From Lysobacterales bacterium (GTDB taxonomy: Bacteria > Pseudomonadota > Gammaproteobacteria > Xanthomonadales > SZUA-36): 64,000 bases of DNA. The stretch covers positions 49,783-113,782 of the forward strand of contig JABDJL010000023.1 of the NCBI GenBank assembly GCA_013002505.1. Direction: 5' to 3'. Positions 18,622-28,613 of the stretch are shown here, piece after piece (position 1 is the first letter of the stretch; each line of letters starts with the position of its first letter). The position numbers and the translations under genes were made by a program. A model generated the notes under the pieces. The model was not told where the DNA came from. It was given only the letters and a program-made list of their open reading frames with translations, and ran no database searches.

Positions 18622-20955
18622 TTGCCGCAAGCGCGTAAAAAAGCCAGGAAGGCACCCGCCACGACCCAGCACATGACCCGTCGCCTCCAGGAAAGCGCTT
18701 TTTTGCTTTCGGTATTGCTGGCGTTTTACATCGCGGCCTGCATTTTTACCTACGATCCGCTTGACCCGGGACCGTTCAATGCCACCGCCTCTGATCATGT
18801 CAATAACATAGGCCGGGTGTTGGGCGCATGGCTGGCCAATTTCCTGTTGTTCCTCGGCGGCTACGTGGCTTACCTGGCACCCCTGATCGTGGTTTTTTCC
18901 GGTTATGCGATCTATTCGCGGGGTGACAAGGACAGCAACCCGGCACTGCAACACCCGGCCTGGGTCGAAGTGGTGGCCCGTTTCAGCGGCCTGGTCCTGT
19001 TCGTTCTTTCTGCCACGGGGCTCAGTCACATGCACCTGCAGCCGGCAGCCGGCAACATGCCTGCCAATGGTGGCGGGGTTTTTGGTGAGCGGGTGGCAGT
19101 GCCGCTAACCCAGATGACAGGAGACCTGGGTTCTACGCTGTTTCTGCTCGCCCTGATGCTGGTTGGGGTCACGCTGTTTACCGGGTTGTCCTGGTTCCAT
19201 GTCATGGACCTGGTCGGAAAGGCCACGCTGACCGCGCTGGGCTGGATACACAAGAAAGTTTCTGACCTTCGTGACTGGTTTGCAGGCCGGCGCGCCAAGG
19301 CGCAACGGGAAGAGGTTCGCAAGGCCGACACGGAGCGCCGGAAATCCAAGCCAAAGCCGCGTATCGAACCACAATTGGCTCCGTCCGCGACGCGTCAAAG
19401 TAAGCGCGTGGCGCGTGAAAAACAACAAAACCTGTTCGCCAACATGCCGGTTGATCAACTGCCGCCACTCAAATTGCTCGACGAACCCGGTGATCAACAG
19501 CCCGGTTACAGCAAGGACGCACTCGAGGCTTTGTCACGGCAGGTTGAGATCAAGCTGGCTGATTTTGGTGTCCAGGTGGATGTCGTTGCCGTGCACCCGG
19601 GGCCGGTGATTACGCGATTTGAGCTGCAGCCGGCAGCAGGAGTCAAGTCTTCACAAATATCGAACCTGGCCAAGGACCTGGCGCGCGGCTTGAGCGTCGT
19701 CTCGGTGAGGGTCGTTGAGGTCATTCCGGGCAAGTCCACGATTGGCCTTGAAATTCCCAACACGATCCGGCACACGGTGTTTCTTTCCGAGATCCTGCGC
19801 TCCGAGGTTTACGACAAATCCAGCTCGCCGCTGACGCTGGCGCTGGGTAAGTCCATTTCGGGTAAACCCACCGTGGCGGATCTCGCGCGCATGCCTCACC
19901 TGCTGGTGGCCGGCACCACCGGATCGGGTAAGTCGGTGGCGCTCAATGCGATGATCCTGAGCTTGCTTTACAAGTCTCCCCCTGAACAGGTAAGGCTGGT
20001 TCTGGTTGACCCTAAAATGCTCGAATTGTCAGTCTACGAAGGTATTCCGCACTTGCTGGCGCCGGTCGTGACGGACATGAAGGAGGCGGCCAATGCGCTG
20101 CGCTGGTGCGTCGCCGAAATGGAACGCCGTTACCGCCTGATGTCGGCCCTTGGCGTGCGCAACCTGTCAGGCTACAACCGCAAGATCAGGGACTCGTTCA
20201 ATAAGGGCAAACCCCTGCTGGATCCGCTGTTTGTCGCCGACGAAAATGACGATGCCGAAGCGCCGGAATTGGAGCCATTCCCGTACATCGTGGTGGTGAT
20301 CGACGAACTGGCCGACATGATGATGATTGTCGGTAAGAAAGTCGACGAATTGATCGCGCGCCTTGCGCAGAAAGCACGGGCGTCGGGCATCCACCTGATC
20401 CTGGCGACCCAGCGGCCGTCGGTGGACGTCATTACCGGCCTGATCAAGGCCAATATTCCAACCCGCATTGCATTCCAGGTTTCTTCAAGGGTCGATTCAA
20501 GAACCATACTCGACCAGATGGGCGCCGAGCAATTGCTCGGCCATGGTGACATGCTCTATATGCCGCCCGGCACAGCCATCGCCGAACGTGTGCATGGCGC
20601 TTTCGTCGATGATCACGAGGTGCATACCGTGGTTGAGTACCTGAAGCGAACCGGGGAACCTGACTACATGGATGATGTCTTGGGAGATACGCAGTTAACT
20701 TCTGATGGCATGTCAATCAACGCCATGGGCCTGCCTGAATCCACCGATGCAGAGCAGGATCCCATTTACGACCAGGCAGTTGCATGGGTGACCGAGTCGC
20801 GCCGCGCTTCGATTTCCAGCGTCCAGCGGCAGTTCAGGGTTGGCTATAACCGGGCGGCACGCCTGATTGAAGAAATGGAACTGGCGGGCGTGGTCAGCGC
20901 GCCGGAACACAATGGACAGCGCGAGGTCCTGGCCCCTGCGCCACCGCGGGACTGA
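18622..20955 (+). CDS. ftsK: DNA translocase FtsK
   Basis: The 777-residue protein has four N-terminal membrane helices (about residues 25-190) and a short basic linker. The motor domain contains the Walker [13 protein letters not shown], Walker [13 protein letters not shown] and the [24 protein letters not shown] segment. A C-terminal gamma winged-helix domain follows ([25 protein letters not shown]). It couples division to chromosome dimer resolution at dif. The linker is much shorter than in Escherichia coli (1329 residues), as in many gammaproteobacteria. The start is TTG at 18622, supported by AGGA nine bases upstream. Confidence 0.96.
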   Translation: MPQARKKARKAPATTQHMTRRLQESAFLLSVLLAFYIAACIFTYDPLDPGPFNATASDHVNNIGRVLGAWLANFLLFLGGYVAYLAPLIVVFSGYAIYSRGDKDSNPALQHPAWVEVVARFSGLVLFVLSATGLSHMHLQPAAGNMPANGGGVFGERVAVPLTQMTGDLGSTLFLLALMLVGVTLFTGLSWFHVMDLVGKATLTALGWIHKKVSDLRDWFAGRRAKAQREEVRKADTERRKSKPKPRIEPQLAPSATRQSKRVAREKQQNLFANMPVDQLPPLKLLDEPGDQQPGYSKDALEALSRQVEIKLADFGVQVDVVAVHPGPVITRFELQPAAGVKSSQISNLAKDLARGLSVVSVRVVEVIPGKSTIGLEIPNTIRHTVFLSEILRSEVYDKSSSPLTLALGKSISGKPTVADLARMPHLLVAGTTGSGKSVALNAMILSLLYKSPPEQVRLVLVDPKMLELSVYEGIPHLLAPVVTDMKEAANALRWCVAEMERRYRLMSALGVRNLSGYNRKIRDSFNKGKPLLDPLFVADENDDAEAPELEPFPYIVVVIDELADMMMIVGKKVDELIARLAQKARASGIHLILATQRPSVDVITGLIKANIPTRIAFQVSSRVDSRTILDQMGAEQLLGHGDMLYMPPGTAIAERVHGAFVDDHEVHTVVEYLKRTGEPDYMDDVLGDTQLTSDGMSINAMGLPESTDAEQDPIYDQAVAWVTESRRASISSVQRQFRVGYNRAARLIEEMELAGVVSAPEHNGQREVLAPAPPRD

Positions 20956-20988
20956 ATTCCCCGCACCTGCTTTCCGAAGGAGCGAACT

Positions 20989-21627
20989 TTGCAAAAGTAT
21001 TTTTTGAGCCTGTTGCTTGTCACCGGCCTTGTCGCGGCCGGAGAAGCCGGCCCTGCGCGACAGGGCCTGGAGCAATTCACACAGGAACTGAAAGGATTGC
21101 ATGCGCGTTTCAGCCAGGTGGTTGTCAACGCTGATGGCGGCATTGAGAGCGAGGGCCGGGGAGAGGTGTGGATGTCGAGCCCGGACCGCTTCCGGTGGAC
21201 GTATACCGGGGAGTTTCCCGAACTGATCGTTGCCGACGGAAAAAATGTCTGGCTGTATGACGAGTCACTGGAACAGGTCACGGTCAAACCCCAGTCCGAT
21301 GAAGCAGGTGATTCTCCGCTGTTGTTGCTGACCGACCTGGAAGCGCTGGATGAAAAATTCACGATCACGGAAATCGGCGACTACCAGGGTGCGGACATGA
21401 TGGCACTGGAGTCGCGGTCGGCGGAAAGCGAGTTTGAACGGGTACTGTTGGGATTCGAGTCCGGCCAACTTGTACTGATGGGGCTGGAAGACGCTTTCGG
21501 TATGCGCACCGAGTTGCGCTTTGAGGCAATTGAACGCAACCCCGGATTGGATCCCGGCCTGTTCCTTTTCGTGCCCCCCGAAGGCGCGGATGTAGTCGGC
21601 GAGGCCGAGTTGGCATCGAGCCCTTGA
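20989..21627 (+). CDS. lolA: Outer-membrane lipoprotein carrier protein LolA
   Basis: This 212-residue periplasmic protein has a signal peptide (YFLSLLLVTGLVAAGEA) and the LolA fold markers LKGLHARFSQVV, GEVWMSSPDRFRWTYTGEFPELIVADGKNVWLYDESLEQVTV and LRFEAIERNPGLDPGLFLFVPPEGADV. It shuttles lipoproteins from the LolCDE complex to LolB. Other Lol genes lie at 33-35 kb in this window. The start is TTG at 20989 with AAGGAG six bases before it. Between lolA and crcB the rarA gene usual for this neighbourhood is missing. Confidence 0.94.
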   Translation: MQKYFLSLLLVTGLVAAGEAGPARQGLEQFTQELKGLHARFSQVVVNADGGIESEGRGEVWMSSPDRFRWTYTGEFPELIVADGKNVWLYDESLEQVTVKPQSDEAGDSPLLLLTDLEALDEKFTITEIGDYQGADMMALESRSAESEFERVLLGFESGQLVLMGLEDAFGMRTELRFEAIERNPGLDPGLFLFVPPEGADVVGEAELASSP

Positions 21628-22016
21628 AAATGGCCGCCATGAAGCTCGCGGCGGTCGCCGCCGGCGGGGCAATTGGCGCCAGTCTGCGGTACATCGCGGC
21701 CGCCATGACGCATACCATCATGGGTAAGGATTTTCCTTATGGAACGTTGATGGTCAACGTGATGGGCTCACTGATCATCGGCTACCTGTTGGTCCTGTTA
21801 CCCGACTCGGAAAAATCCATCCCCCTGTTGCGCCTGCTGATAATCACCGGTGTCCTGGGTGGATTCACGACTTACAGCGCTTTCTCGATTGAAACCCTGC
21901 AGCTAATCCAGGACGGCCACCTGACCAAGGCTGGCCTGAATGTCGTCCTGACCTTGCTGCTTTGTTTCCTGGCCGTGTGGGCAGGGTTCGTCTTCGGTCG
22001 CCATGTTCACCCCTAG
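21624..22016 (+). CDS. crcB: Fluoride ion exporter CrcB/Fluc
   Basis: This four-helix protein of about 125-130 residues has the Fluc signatures GGAIGASLRYIAA, YGTLMVNVMGSLIIGYL (pore Asn) and GVLGGFTTYSAFSIETLQL (the phenylalanine and TT track). Fluc dimers form a fluoride channel that lowers cytoplasmic fluoride. Possible starts are TTG 21624, overlapping the lolA stop as TTGA, ATG 21630 and ATG 21639; family alignment favours the last. No fluoride riboswitch is seen, as expected for a gene embedded in an operon. Confidence 0.93.
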   Translation: MKMAAMKLAAVAAGGAIGASLRYIAAAMTHTIMGKDFPYGTLMVNVMGSLIIGYLLVLLPDSEKSIPLLRLLIITGVLGGFTTYSAFSIETLQLIQDGHLTKAGLNVVLTLLLCFLAVWAGFVFGRHVHP

Positions 22017-22065
22017 GAAGGCCCAGTCCGGTGGCGGTACAATGCACCGTTTCGCGTAAAAGTAA

Positions 22066-23347
<1,282 letters not shown>

Positions 23348-23349
<2 letters not shown>

Positions 23350-23378
23350 AAAAAGGCCCGCTGTCGCGGGCCTTTTTT
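23348..23378 (+). terminator. Bidirectional rho-independent terminator after serS
   Basis: A perfect GC-rich stem (GGCCCGC with GCGGGCC around a TGTC loop) is flanked by seven A on the left and six T on the right. It can serve serS on the plus strand and the convergent BI-1 gene on the minus strand. Confidence 0.92.
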
Positions 23379-23405
23379 GATGCATCCAGTATTTTGGCTT
23401 GCTGT

Positions 23406-24080
23406 TCAGTCTTCGCCGAAGGCAAAACCCAACAGGTGCAGCAGGCTGGAGAACAGGTTGAACAAGGAAACGAACAGCGTCACGGTAGCCATGATGTAGT
23501 TCGTTTCACCGCCACGCACGATTTGTTGTGTCTGGAACAGGATCAGGCCTGCCATCAGGAACACGAACATGCTCGAAACAGCCAGCGCCAGCGGCTGGAA
23601 CTGGAAGAACAGGTTGCCCACGGCGGCCAGGAATGCAACCAGGATACCCACCAGCAGGAATTTACCCATCCAGCTGAAATCGCGCTTGGATGTCAGGGCA
23701 ATTCCGGACATGGCCAGGAATATGACACCTGTGCCGCCCATGGCCATCATCACCAGTTCAGAGCCATTCGCATAGGCGTACAGGTACATGTTGATAATCG
23801 GCCCCAGCGTCGCGCCCATGAACCCTGTCAGGGCAAATACAGACAGCAGGCCCCAGCCGCTGTTACGCAGCTTGGCGGTCGCAAACAGCAGCCCGAAGTA
23901 GCCTGCCAGGACGATAAACGGACCGGGATATGGCCAATTGAAGACGATGGCGAGCCCCGCCATGGCGGCGGAAAACAACAGGGTCATCGAGAGCAACAGG
24001 TAGGTGTTGCGCAGGACGCTGTTCATGCGCTCGGCACTGATCGCGGGTACGGATGTGTTTCTGTAAATGGTTTCGTTCAT
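23406..24080 (-). CDS. Bax inhibitor-1 / YccA family membrane protein
   Basis: The 224-residue protein has seven membrane helices, with the BI-1 signatures VLRNTYLLLSMTLLFSAAMAG near the N-terminus and the GFMGATLGPIINMY and LFVSLFNLFSSLLHLLGF blocks. The C-terminal acidic residues (GED) follow the family pattern of a pH-sensitive Asp pair. Escherichia coli YccA modulates FtsH proteolysis of membrane proteins, and others of the family leak calcium. It is transcribed convergently with serS. Confidence 0.9.
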   Translation of the reverse strand: MNETIYRNTSVPAISAERMNSVLRNTYLLLSMTLLFSAAMAGLAIVFNWPYPGPFIVLAGYFGLLFATAKLRNSGWGLLSVFALTGFMGATLGPIINMYLYAYANGSELVMMAMGGTGVIFLAMSGIALTSKRDFSWMGKFLLVGILVAFLAAVGNLFFQFQPLALAVSSMFVFLMAGLILFQTQQIVRGGETNYIMATVTLFVSLFNLFSSLLHLLGFAFGED

Positions 24081-24315
24081 GGTCAGGATATGGCTCCAGT
24101 GATCACAATTTTCAATTCCGGACTATTGTAACATCGCTGCCACATTCCGGAATCGGCCGGTTCGCACGATTGGACCAGAGATTAGCCTGCTGGGTTCCGG
24201 GCGTCATATGCCAATTGGCAGGGTGTTTGTATGCAATTGGTACTGGCTTGCGTTGAAGAATTTCGTTATTCTTGCGCGCCTCGAATTCGCCCTTGGGCGA
24301 TTCGGCAACCGACGT

Positions 24316-24406
24316 GGAGAGGTGGCAGAGCGGTTGAATGCACCGGTCTTGAAAACCGGCATGGGTTAATAGCCCATCGTGGGTTCGAATCCCACCCTCT
24401 CCGCCA
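24316..24406 (+). tRNA. tRNA-Ser(TGA)
   Basis: GGAGAGG (24316-24322) pairs with CCTCTCC (24396-24402), followed by discriminator G and an encoded CCA at 24404-24406. The anticodon stem CCGGT/ACCGG encloses the loop CTTGAAA, giving anticodon TGA at 24350-24352. A long class II variable arm (ATGGGTTAATAGCCCAT region) and the GGTTCGAAT T-loop complete a serine tRNA of 91 bases including CCA. A terminator follows. Confidence 0.97.
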
Positions 24407-24414
24407 AACAAAAT

Positions 24415-24437
24415 GGCCCGCGAAAGCGGGCCTTTTT
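24415..24437 (+). terminator. Rho-independent terminator after tRNA-Ser
   Basis: GGCCCGC (24415-24421) pairs with GCGGGCC (24426-24432) across a GAAA tetraloop, followed by TTTTT. Confidence 0.93.
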
Positions 24438-24620
24438 GTTTCGTAAATCGGGGTCGCTTCGAGACTGGATAATTTACCAGGATACTGCCTCGCAGCACCC
24501 TCTCCAAGGTGCGCAAGATTACCGAAAATGGGCGGCCGACACTGCTCCCGATTGAAAATGCATCCATGCCACGTCTAAAGGTGTACCCGGTTCAGGGTGA
24601 TCGAAACAGGAGCGTGGCAT

Positions 24621-25559
24621 ATGAAATTTCTTGGTCAACATTACGATTCCCGACTTTTGGGCATTTCTTTGATTCTTTCACTGGCTTTGCCTGTTACCGC
24701 GCTGGCCACCAAGCCATGTGGTGATTTTGGAGAATGCAAAGCGCTGGTCGAAATCAATTCATCCGATGGCGACATCGGTTTTCACTTCCTGATGGACGGT
24801 AACGACCTGAATTCCGCCATGTTGATAGATCCAGATGATGAGGTCATATTCGCCTACATGGTCGACGGCCCCTTGCTGGACCAGAAACTGACAGAAACCT
24901 TTGCCGAGAGCGCCGAACCTCTTTGCTTTGACCCGGCGCTCGATGACGACGATGAAAACGATGACGAACATTTCGTGACGATCGAAGAATTTCTGTCGCG
25001 CTGGACACCGGGTGTTTACACGTTTTCGGGCCTCAGCGATGAAGACGAGGTTTCGGAAGGCGCCTCGTTGCTGACATTTGAACTGCCGGCAGCGCCCGAA
25101 GACCTCGAATACGATGACGGCGTCATTTCCTGGAGTCCTGGCGAAGACCTGGGTGAATGCGCGGATGCCGAAGCGCTGGATGCACTGGTACCCGCCATGT
25201 TGCCTGTTCATCCCGAAGACGTCGGGGTCTACGCCTGGGAAGTGGTGCTTGAACCCGACGTTGAAGATGAAAGCCCGTTAAGCGGCAAAAAGTTTACCGT
25301 GCGCATTCCCGGCGACGCCGAACTGTTGGAGGTGAGCGTGCCTGAAGACTACCTTGCGGCCTTGCCCGACAACACCCCGGCCAAGATCGAGGTCGGCGCG
25401 ATCGGGGCAGATGACAATGCGACTTTTAGCGAAGAGGGCGAGGTTTGCCTCAATGAAGTCAGGGACAAGGTGATGTCCCGTTCGCCGTACCAATTCATCC
25501 TGTACCCGTTCAGCAAGTTCCGCTTCGTGGAAGGCGGTTGCGATTTCGAGGAAGACTGA
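24621..25559 (+). CDS. Very acidic exported protein of unknown function
   Basis: From ATG 24621 (AGGAG eight bases upstream) the protein has 312 residues. A signal peptide (LLGISLILSLALPVTALA, then TKPC) is followed by an acidic mature chain rich in Asp/Glu and poor in Lys/Arg. An acidic run, DPALDDDDENDDEH, lies near the middle of the first half. Two Cys near the mature N-terminus (KPCGDFGEC) and two near the C-terminus could form disulfides. Later strands such as PLSGKKFTVRIPGDAELLEVSVPEDYLAALP look beta-rich. I recognise no domain. Acidity suggests calcium binding or salt tolerance, but this is speculation. It converges on two other exported proteins. Confidence 0.7.
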   Translation: MKFLGQHYDSRLLGISLILSLALPVTALATKPCGDFGECKALVEINSSDGDIGFHFLMDGNDLNSAMLIDPDDEVIFAYMVDGPLLDQKLTETFAESAEPLCFDPALDDDDENDDEHFVTIEEFLSRWTPGVYTFSGLSDEDEVSEGASLLTFELPAAPEDLEYDDGVISWSPGEDLGECADAEALDALVPAMLPVHPEDVGVYAWEVVLEPDVEDESPLSGKKFTVRIPGDAELLEVSVPEDYLAALPDNTPAKIEVGAIGADDNATFSEEGEVCLNEVRDKVMSRSPYQFILYPFSKFRFVEGGCDFEED

Positions 25560-25585
25560 AGTCTGCGACCAGGATTGATAAAAAC

Positions 25586-25620
25586 ATCGCGGTCGCAGTT
25601 TGCGACCGCGATACCTTTTT
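25586..25620. terminator. Bidirectional terminator between exported-protein genes
   Basis: A perfect 12-pair inverted repeat, ATCGCGGTCGCA (25586-25597) and TGCGACCGCGAT (25601-25612) with a GTT loop, is followed by TTTTT on the plus side and preceded by an A-run on the other. It separates two convergent genes. Confidence 0.88.
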
Positions 25621-25632
25621 ATCGAACCCGTA

Positions 25633-26949
25633 TCAGAACGGTGGAGACGGTGGCGCTGCCTTGATGAAGCTGCGGCAATAGGCCAGCCCGTCATTGACCA
25701 GCCTGCGCATTTCCGTGGTCCGCACGAGGCCGTCTGGCAGGTTGTAATTGAGCGCGAAAAAACTGCAATCGAACAGCTCAATCCACCCTGTTCCATAATC
25801 TGAATCAATGGTGGCGACGGGCATGGCCTGGTTGAACAAGCCCCCGGTGGCGTTCTCATACGCGATATTCATAAAGTTCCCGTCATCCGGCAGAATTCCG
25901 AATGCCGTTAACCAACGCTGATCATCGCTCCCCAGGTGGGCTTCGGGCTTCGTTTTTCCGCCTCCGGATGCCTCGGTGGAGGATTCTTGCGCTGATACAA
26001 CCAGTGGCTGATCGGGGTAGGTGAACCAGGCGAAAAAGGCCAGGCCGGTCTCAGGAAATACTTCCATCAGGATTCCTGCGGCGTCAACGCCCAGTGTTCC
26101 CCATGCTCCGCTCAGCCCGGCGTTGAATGTCAGGTTTCCAGGCGGGAACAGCACGAACTGCCAGCGATTGACAAAATCCGCAAAATCTATTGCCACGAAT
26201 ATGTACGTACCGGCCTCAAGCGTGATCATGCCGGCCGGCGCAAGAGGCGATTGCATAACGAGGTTGTTTTGCGGGTTATCCGGGTCGAACGAATTCTGGT
26301 AAACCCACAGGTTGATAAAGGAACCATTGAGCTGTGGCCCCACGTCGGCGAAGAAGAAATTTCCACCCCTGGGCAAAATCACCGGATCGGTGGCCTCGTA
26401 ACGGTGTACACCCAATTCACCGAACGCAGCCGTGTCACCAGCTTCGAGGAATTCACCCTGAGTGTACGCCAGGCTCGCGAAGCCGGCTCCGGAAACCGAT
26501 CCGGGCCCATCTATCACTGCCGCCCACGCACCGACAATTTCTTCACACCAGTGTTGCACCACGACCACGTAATCGGTGCCCGTGTTCAGCGCCACGCCTG
26601 CTCCCACGTCCACAACAGCGACGCGATTCGTCGCCGGGTTATCGCTGTCGAAACTTCCCTCGTAAAGAATCACCACGATATCGGCGATACTCGACTCGGG
26701 ACCGAAAAACTGGAAATCATTTCCGGCGTCAACCACCGTATAGGTATCACTGGCAGACACCTGGATGGTGCCTGCCTCGAGAAACTTCTTTGCGTCGTCA
26801 TCACAGGAACTCGGACTCGCGGCCATCGCCGCTTCATCGCCGCTGAATGCGCCCGAGATGGTTCGGTTGTCTGCCGCCAGCATCGGGCTGTGCAGGGCAA
26901 GAACGAGGAAAATGACAAAGGCTTTGGCTGTATCGAATTCAATTTTCAT
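25633..26949 (-). CDS. Exported protein, paralogue of its upstream neighbour, function unknown
   Basis: Starting at ATG 26949 (GAGG nine bases upstream), the protein has 438 residues with a signal peptide (FVIFLVLALHSPMLA, then ADNR). Two beta-rich repeats follow, recognisable by VVILYEGSFDSDNPATNRVAVVD and NLWVYQNSFDPDNPQNN, resembling PPC-type sandwich domains. The C-terminal third reads LMEVFPETGLAFFAWFTYPD, DDQRWLTAFG and then TGG and DC-containing segments. That last pattern recurs, as I recall, in many exported gammaproteobacterial proteins without a known role. The gene is 11 bases downstream of a paralogue with the same layout. An earlier in-frame start would overlap that paralogue and precede the signal peptide. 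Confidence 0.75.
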   Translation of the reverse strand: MKIEFDTAKAFVIFLVLALHSPMLAADNRTISGAFSGDEAAMAASPSSCDDDAKKFLEAGTIQVSASDTYTVVDAGNDFQFFGPESSIADIVVILYEGSFDSDNPATNRVAVVDVGAGVALNTGTDYVVVVQHWCEEIVGAWAAVIDGPGSVSGAGFASLAYTQGEFLEAGDTAAFGELGVHRYEATDPVILPRGGNFFFADVGPQLNGSFINLWVYQNSFDPDNPQNNLVMQSPLAPAGMITLEAGTYIFVAIDFADFVNRWQFVLFPPGNLTFNAGLSGAWGTLGVDAAGILMEVFPETGLAFFAWFTYPDQPLVVSAQESSTEASGGGKTKPEAHLGSDDQRWLTAFGILPDDGNFMNIAYENATGGLFNQAMPVATIDSDYGTGWIELFDCSFFALNYNLPDGLVRTTEMRRLVNDGLAYCRSFIKAAPPSPPF

Positions 26950-26960
26950 GGCGCGATACC

Positions 26961-28271
26961 TCACTGGATTGCGGGCTGCAGGGGAGCATTGGGAGTCAAG
27001 TCGTAACAGCGACTTGCACCATCCGGGAGAATACGCTCGAAAAGAACCGTATCCGCCAGCCCGCCAGGCAGGTTGTAACTCAGATTCAAGCTGTTGCAAT
27101 CCAGCAATTGAACGGTACCAATCCCGTAATCAGAATCTGTTGTCGGGTTGAAAACGGTGGAGTCGAAACTGCCGCCGGTCGAGTTTTCGAAATTGATATT
27201 CATCGTATTGCCCGACGCCGGCAAGAATCCGAACCCGGTCAGCCAGCGCTGATCCGTTGACCCCAGGTGCGTTTCGGGTTGCGTGCCGCCACCTGCGTCC
27301 TGGGCCTGGACCTGCGACCGGACGCTGGCGACCACGGGCGGTGAATCAATGTAAGTAAACCAGGCAAAAAACATGATGCCGTTATTGGGCAGTATTTCCG
27401 CCAGGATTCCCTGTCCCCCGATTCCGTCTATCACCCACGCACCGTTGTATCCCGGGTTGAATACCGGGTCTGCGGGCGGAAACAACACAAATCGCCAGAA
27501 ATCGAGGAAGTCAAACTGGTCGATGGCGACGAATACATAGGTTTTTCCGGCTTCGAGAAAAATGGATTGGGCAAAGACTGCGCGGCCCACGAAATTGACG
27601 CTCGTGAAGTCCGGGTTGAATGAATCCTCGTAGACCCACAGTTGTACTTCAGAACCCAGTTGACCGACCACGTCCGCAAAGAAGTAATTTCCTGTACGCG
27701 GCACGTTGATGGGAGCACTGGCAAAATAGGCGTGGTCGCCGCCCAGTTCCGTGAAAAACGCGGTGGGCGAATTACCATCAAATTCCCCGATGGCGTAGGA
27801 AGGGGCATCGAAACCCAGTCCACTAACCAAGCCTTCGCCGTCAATGACGATGGCAAATGGCGCCTGCCCATATTCTTCACGGTCACACCAGTACTGTACG
27901 ACCAGCACATATGATTTCCCGGTTTCAAGGTTGACACCGGCCAACTCGTCTATCACGGCAATGCGGTTGAGTTCCGGGTTGCCACTGTCGAAGGCGCCGT
28001 CATACAGAAGTATCACCACGTCCGCCACGGGTGCGTCGGTGATGGTAAACGCATTGTTACCGCCGTCTGCAACCAGGTACTCCTCGTTTAGTGAGACCTG
28101 GAACGTACCTACTTCAACATATGGCTTGGGAACGTCACTGCAACTGGCGGGGTTAGGACCAAGGACCGGCTCGTCCCCGCTAAAAGTATCCGAAATAAAC
28201 CGCACGGCCCCCAGTGCCGGCGTGGCCAACAATGCACAAAGCATCACCGCCACTCCGAGCTTGTGTTTCAT
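26961..28271 (-). CDS. Exported protein, paralogue of its downstream neighbour, function unknown
   Basis: This is a protein of about 436 residues with the signal peptide KHKLGVAVMLCALLATPALG, then AVRF. It has the same domain order as the 25633-26949 product: two beta-rich repeats (VVILLYDGAFDSGNPELNRIAVIDE; LWVYEDSFNPDFTSVN) and a C-terminal module with ILAEILPNNGIMFFAWFTYIDS, TDQRWLTGFGFLP and LLDCNSLNLSYNLPGGL. Both start with a conserved FSGDE and a single early Cys. The ATG at 28271 is preferred, though in-frame ATGs at 28283 and 28289 exist. The pair looks like a tandem duplication followed by divergence. Confidence 0.75.
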   Translation of the reverse strand: MKHKLGVAVMLCALLATPALGAVRFISDTFSGDEPVLGPNPASCSDVPKPYVEVGTFQVSLNEEYLVADGGNNAFTITDAPVADVVILLYDGAFDSGNPELNRIAVIDELAGVNLETGKSYVLVVQYWCDREEYGQAPFAIVIDGEGLVSGLGFDAPSYAIGEFDGNSPTAFFTELGGDHAYFASAPINVPRTGNYFFADVVGQLGSEVQLWVYEDSFNPDFTSVNFVGRAVFAQSIFLEAGKTYVFVAIDQFDFLDFWRFVLFPPADPVFNPGYNGAWVIDGIGGQGILAEILPNNGIMFFAWFTYIDSPPVVASVRSQVQAQDAGGGTQPETHLGSTDQRWLTGFGFLPASGNTMNINFENSTGGSFDSTVFNPTTDSDYGIGTVQLLDCNSLNLSYNLPGGLADTVLFERILPDGASRCYDLTPNAPLQPAIQ

Positions 28272-28613
28272 TGAGTATTCCATTGTCATCGGTAATCGTC
28301 CTGTTCAACCAATATCATCCGGTTTGCCGGCATAGTGCGGCGCTTCAATTGCAATATTCACCATATCATCTCCCTTTTCCTTGAAACTTGAAAGTGCCAT
28401 TAAAAGTCCGGGTCCGTGCGCCGTTCGGGCGCCACATGCCGGTGGCCTTTAAGTTCCAATCATCAATTCTTAACCGCTCGCGTAGGAAAATGGACTGGCT
28501 CGGTGTTGGCGGCCATACGCCGCTCGACAGGACGGTCACGCAGGTCTATATTCAGTTCATACCGCTGTAAAAGGGGAGATTAAGAACAGCGGTTGTTCAA
28601 TTAAGGGGGAGTC
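28272..28613. other. Intergenic region between exported-protein pair and uvrY-like gene
   Basis: About 340 bases hold the divergent promoters of the exported-protein pair (minus) and the response regulator (plus). A small open frame at 28388-28570 has no SD and no recognisable product, and I do not call it. The one clear structure is the hairpin at 28561-28593 listed separately. Confidence 0.5.
28561..28593 (+). promoter_or_regulatory. Leader hairpin with G-rich loop upstream of the uvrY-like gene
   Basis: ACCGCTGT (28561-28568) and ACAGCGGT (28586-28593) form a perfect eight-pair stem. The 17-base loop contains AAGGGGAG, and a second G-rich SD (AAGGGGGAG) lies just before the ATG at 28614. 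GGA-bearing loops are typical of CsrA/RsmA targets, so post-transcriptional control is possible. This is inference from shape and motif. Confidence 0.35.

Noticed and set aside
21560..21630. Fluoride riboswitch upstream of crcB
   Set aside because: crcB starts inside the end of lolA, and I see no crcB-motif structure there.
23394..24131. Plus-strand Gln/His-rich open frame opposite the BI-1 gene
   Set aside because: Its composition reflects the antisense of membrane-helix codons. The minus-strand product is a clear BI-1 protein.
24244..24272. Promoter for tRNA-Ser (weak -35 TGGCTT, -10 TATTCT with GC-rich discriminator)
   Set aside because: The -10 and discriminator look plausible but the -35 is poor, so it is not listed as a feature.
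28388..28570. 60-codon plus-strand frame upstream of the uvrY-like gene
   Set aside because: No SD and no recognisable sequence; the region more likely holds promoters and a leader hairpin.
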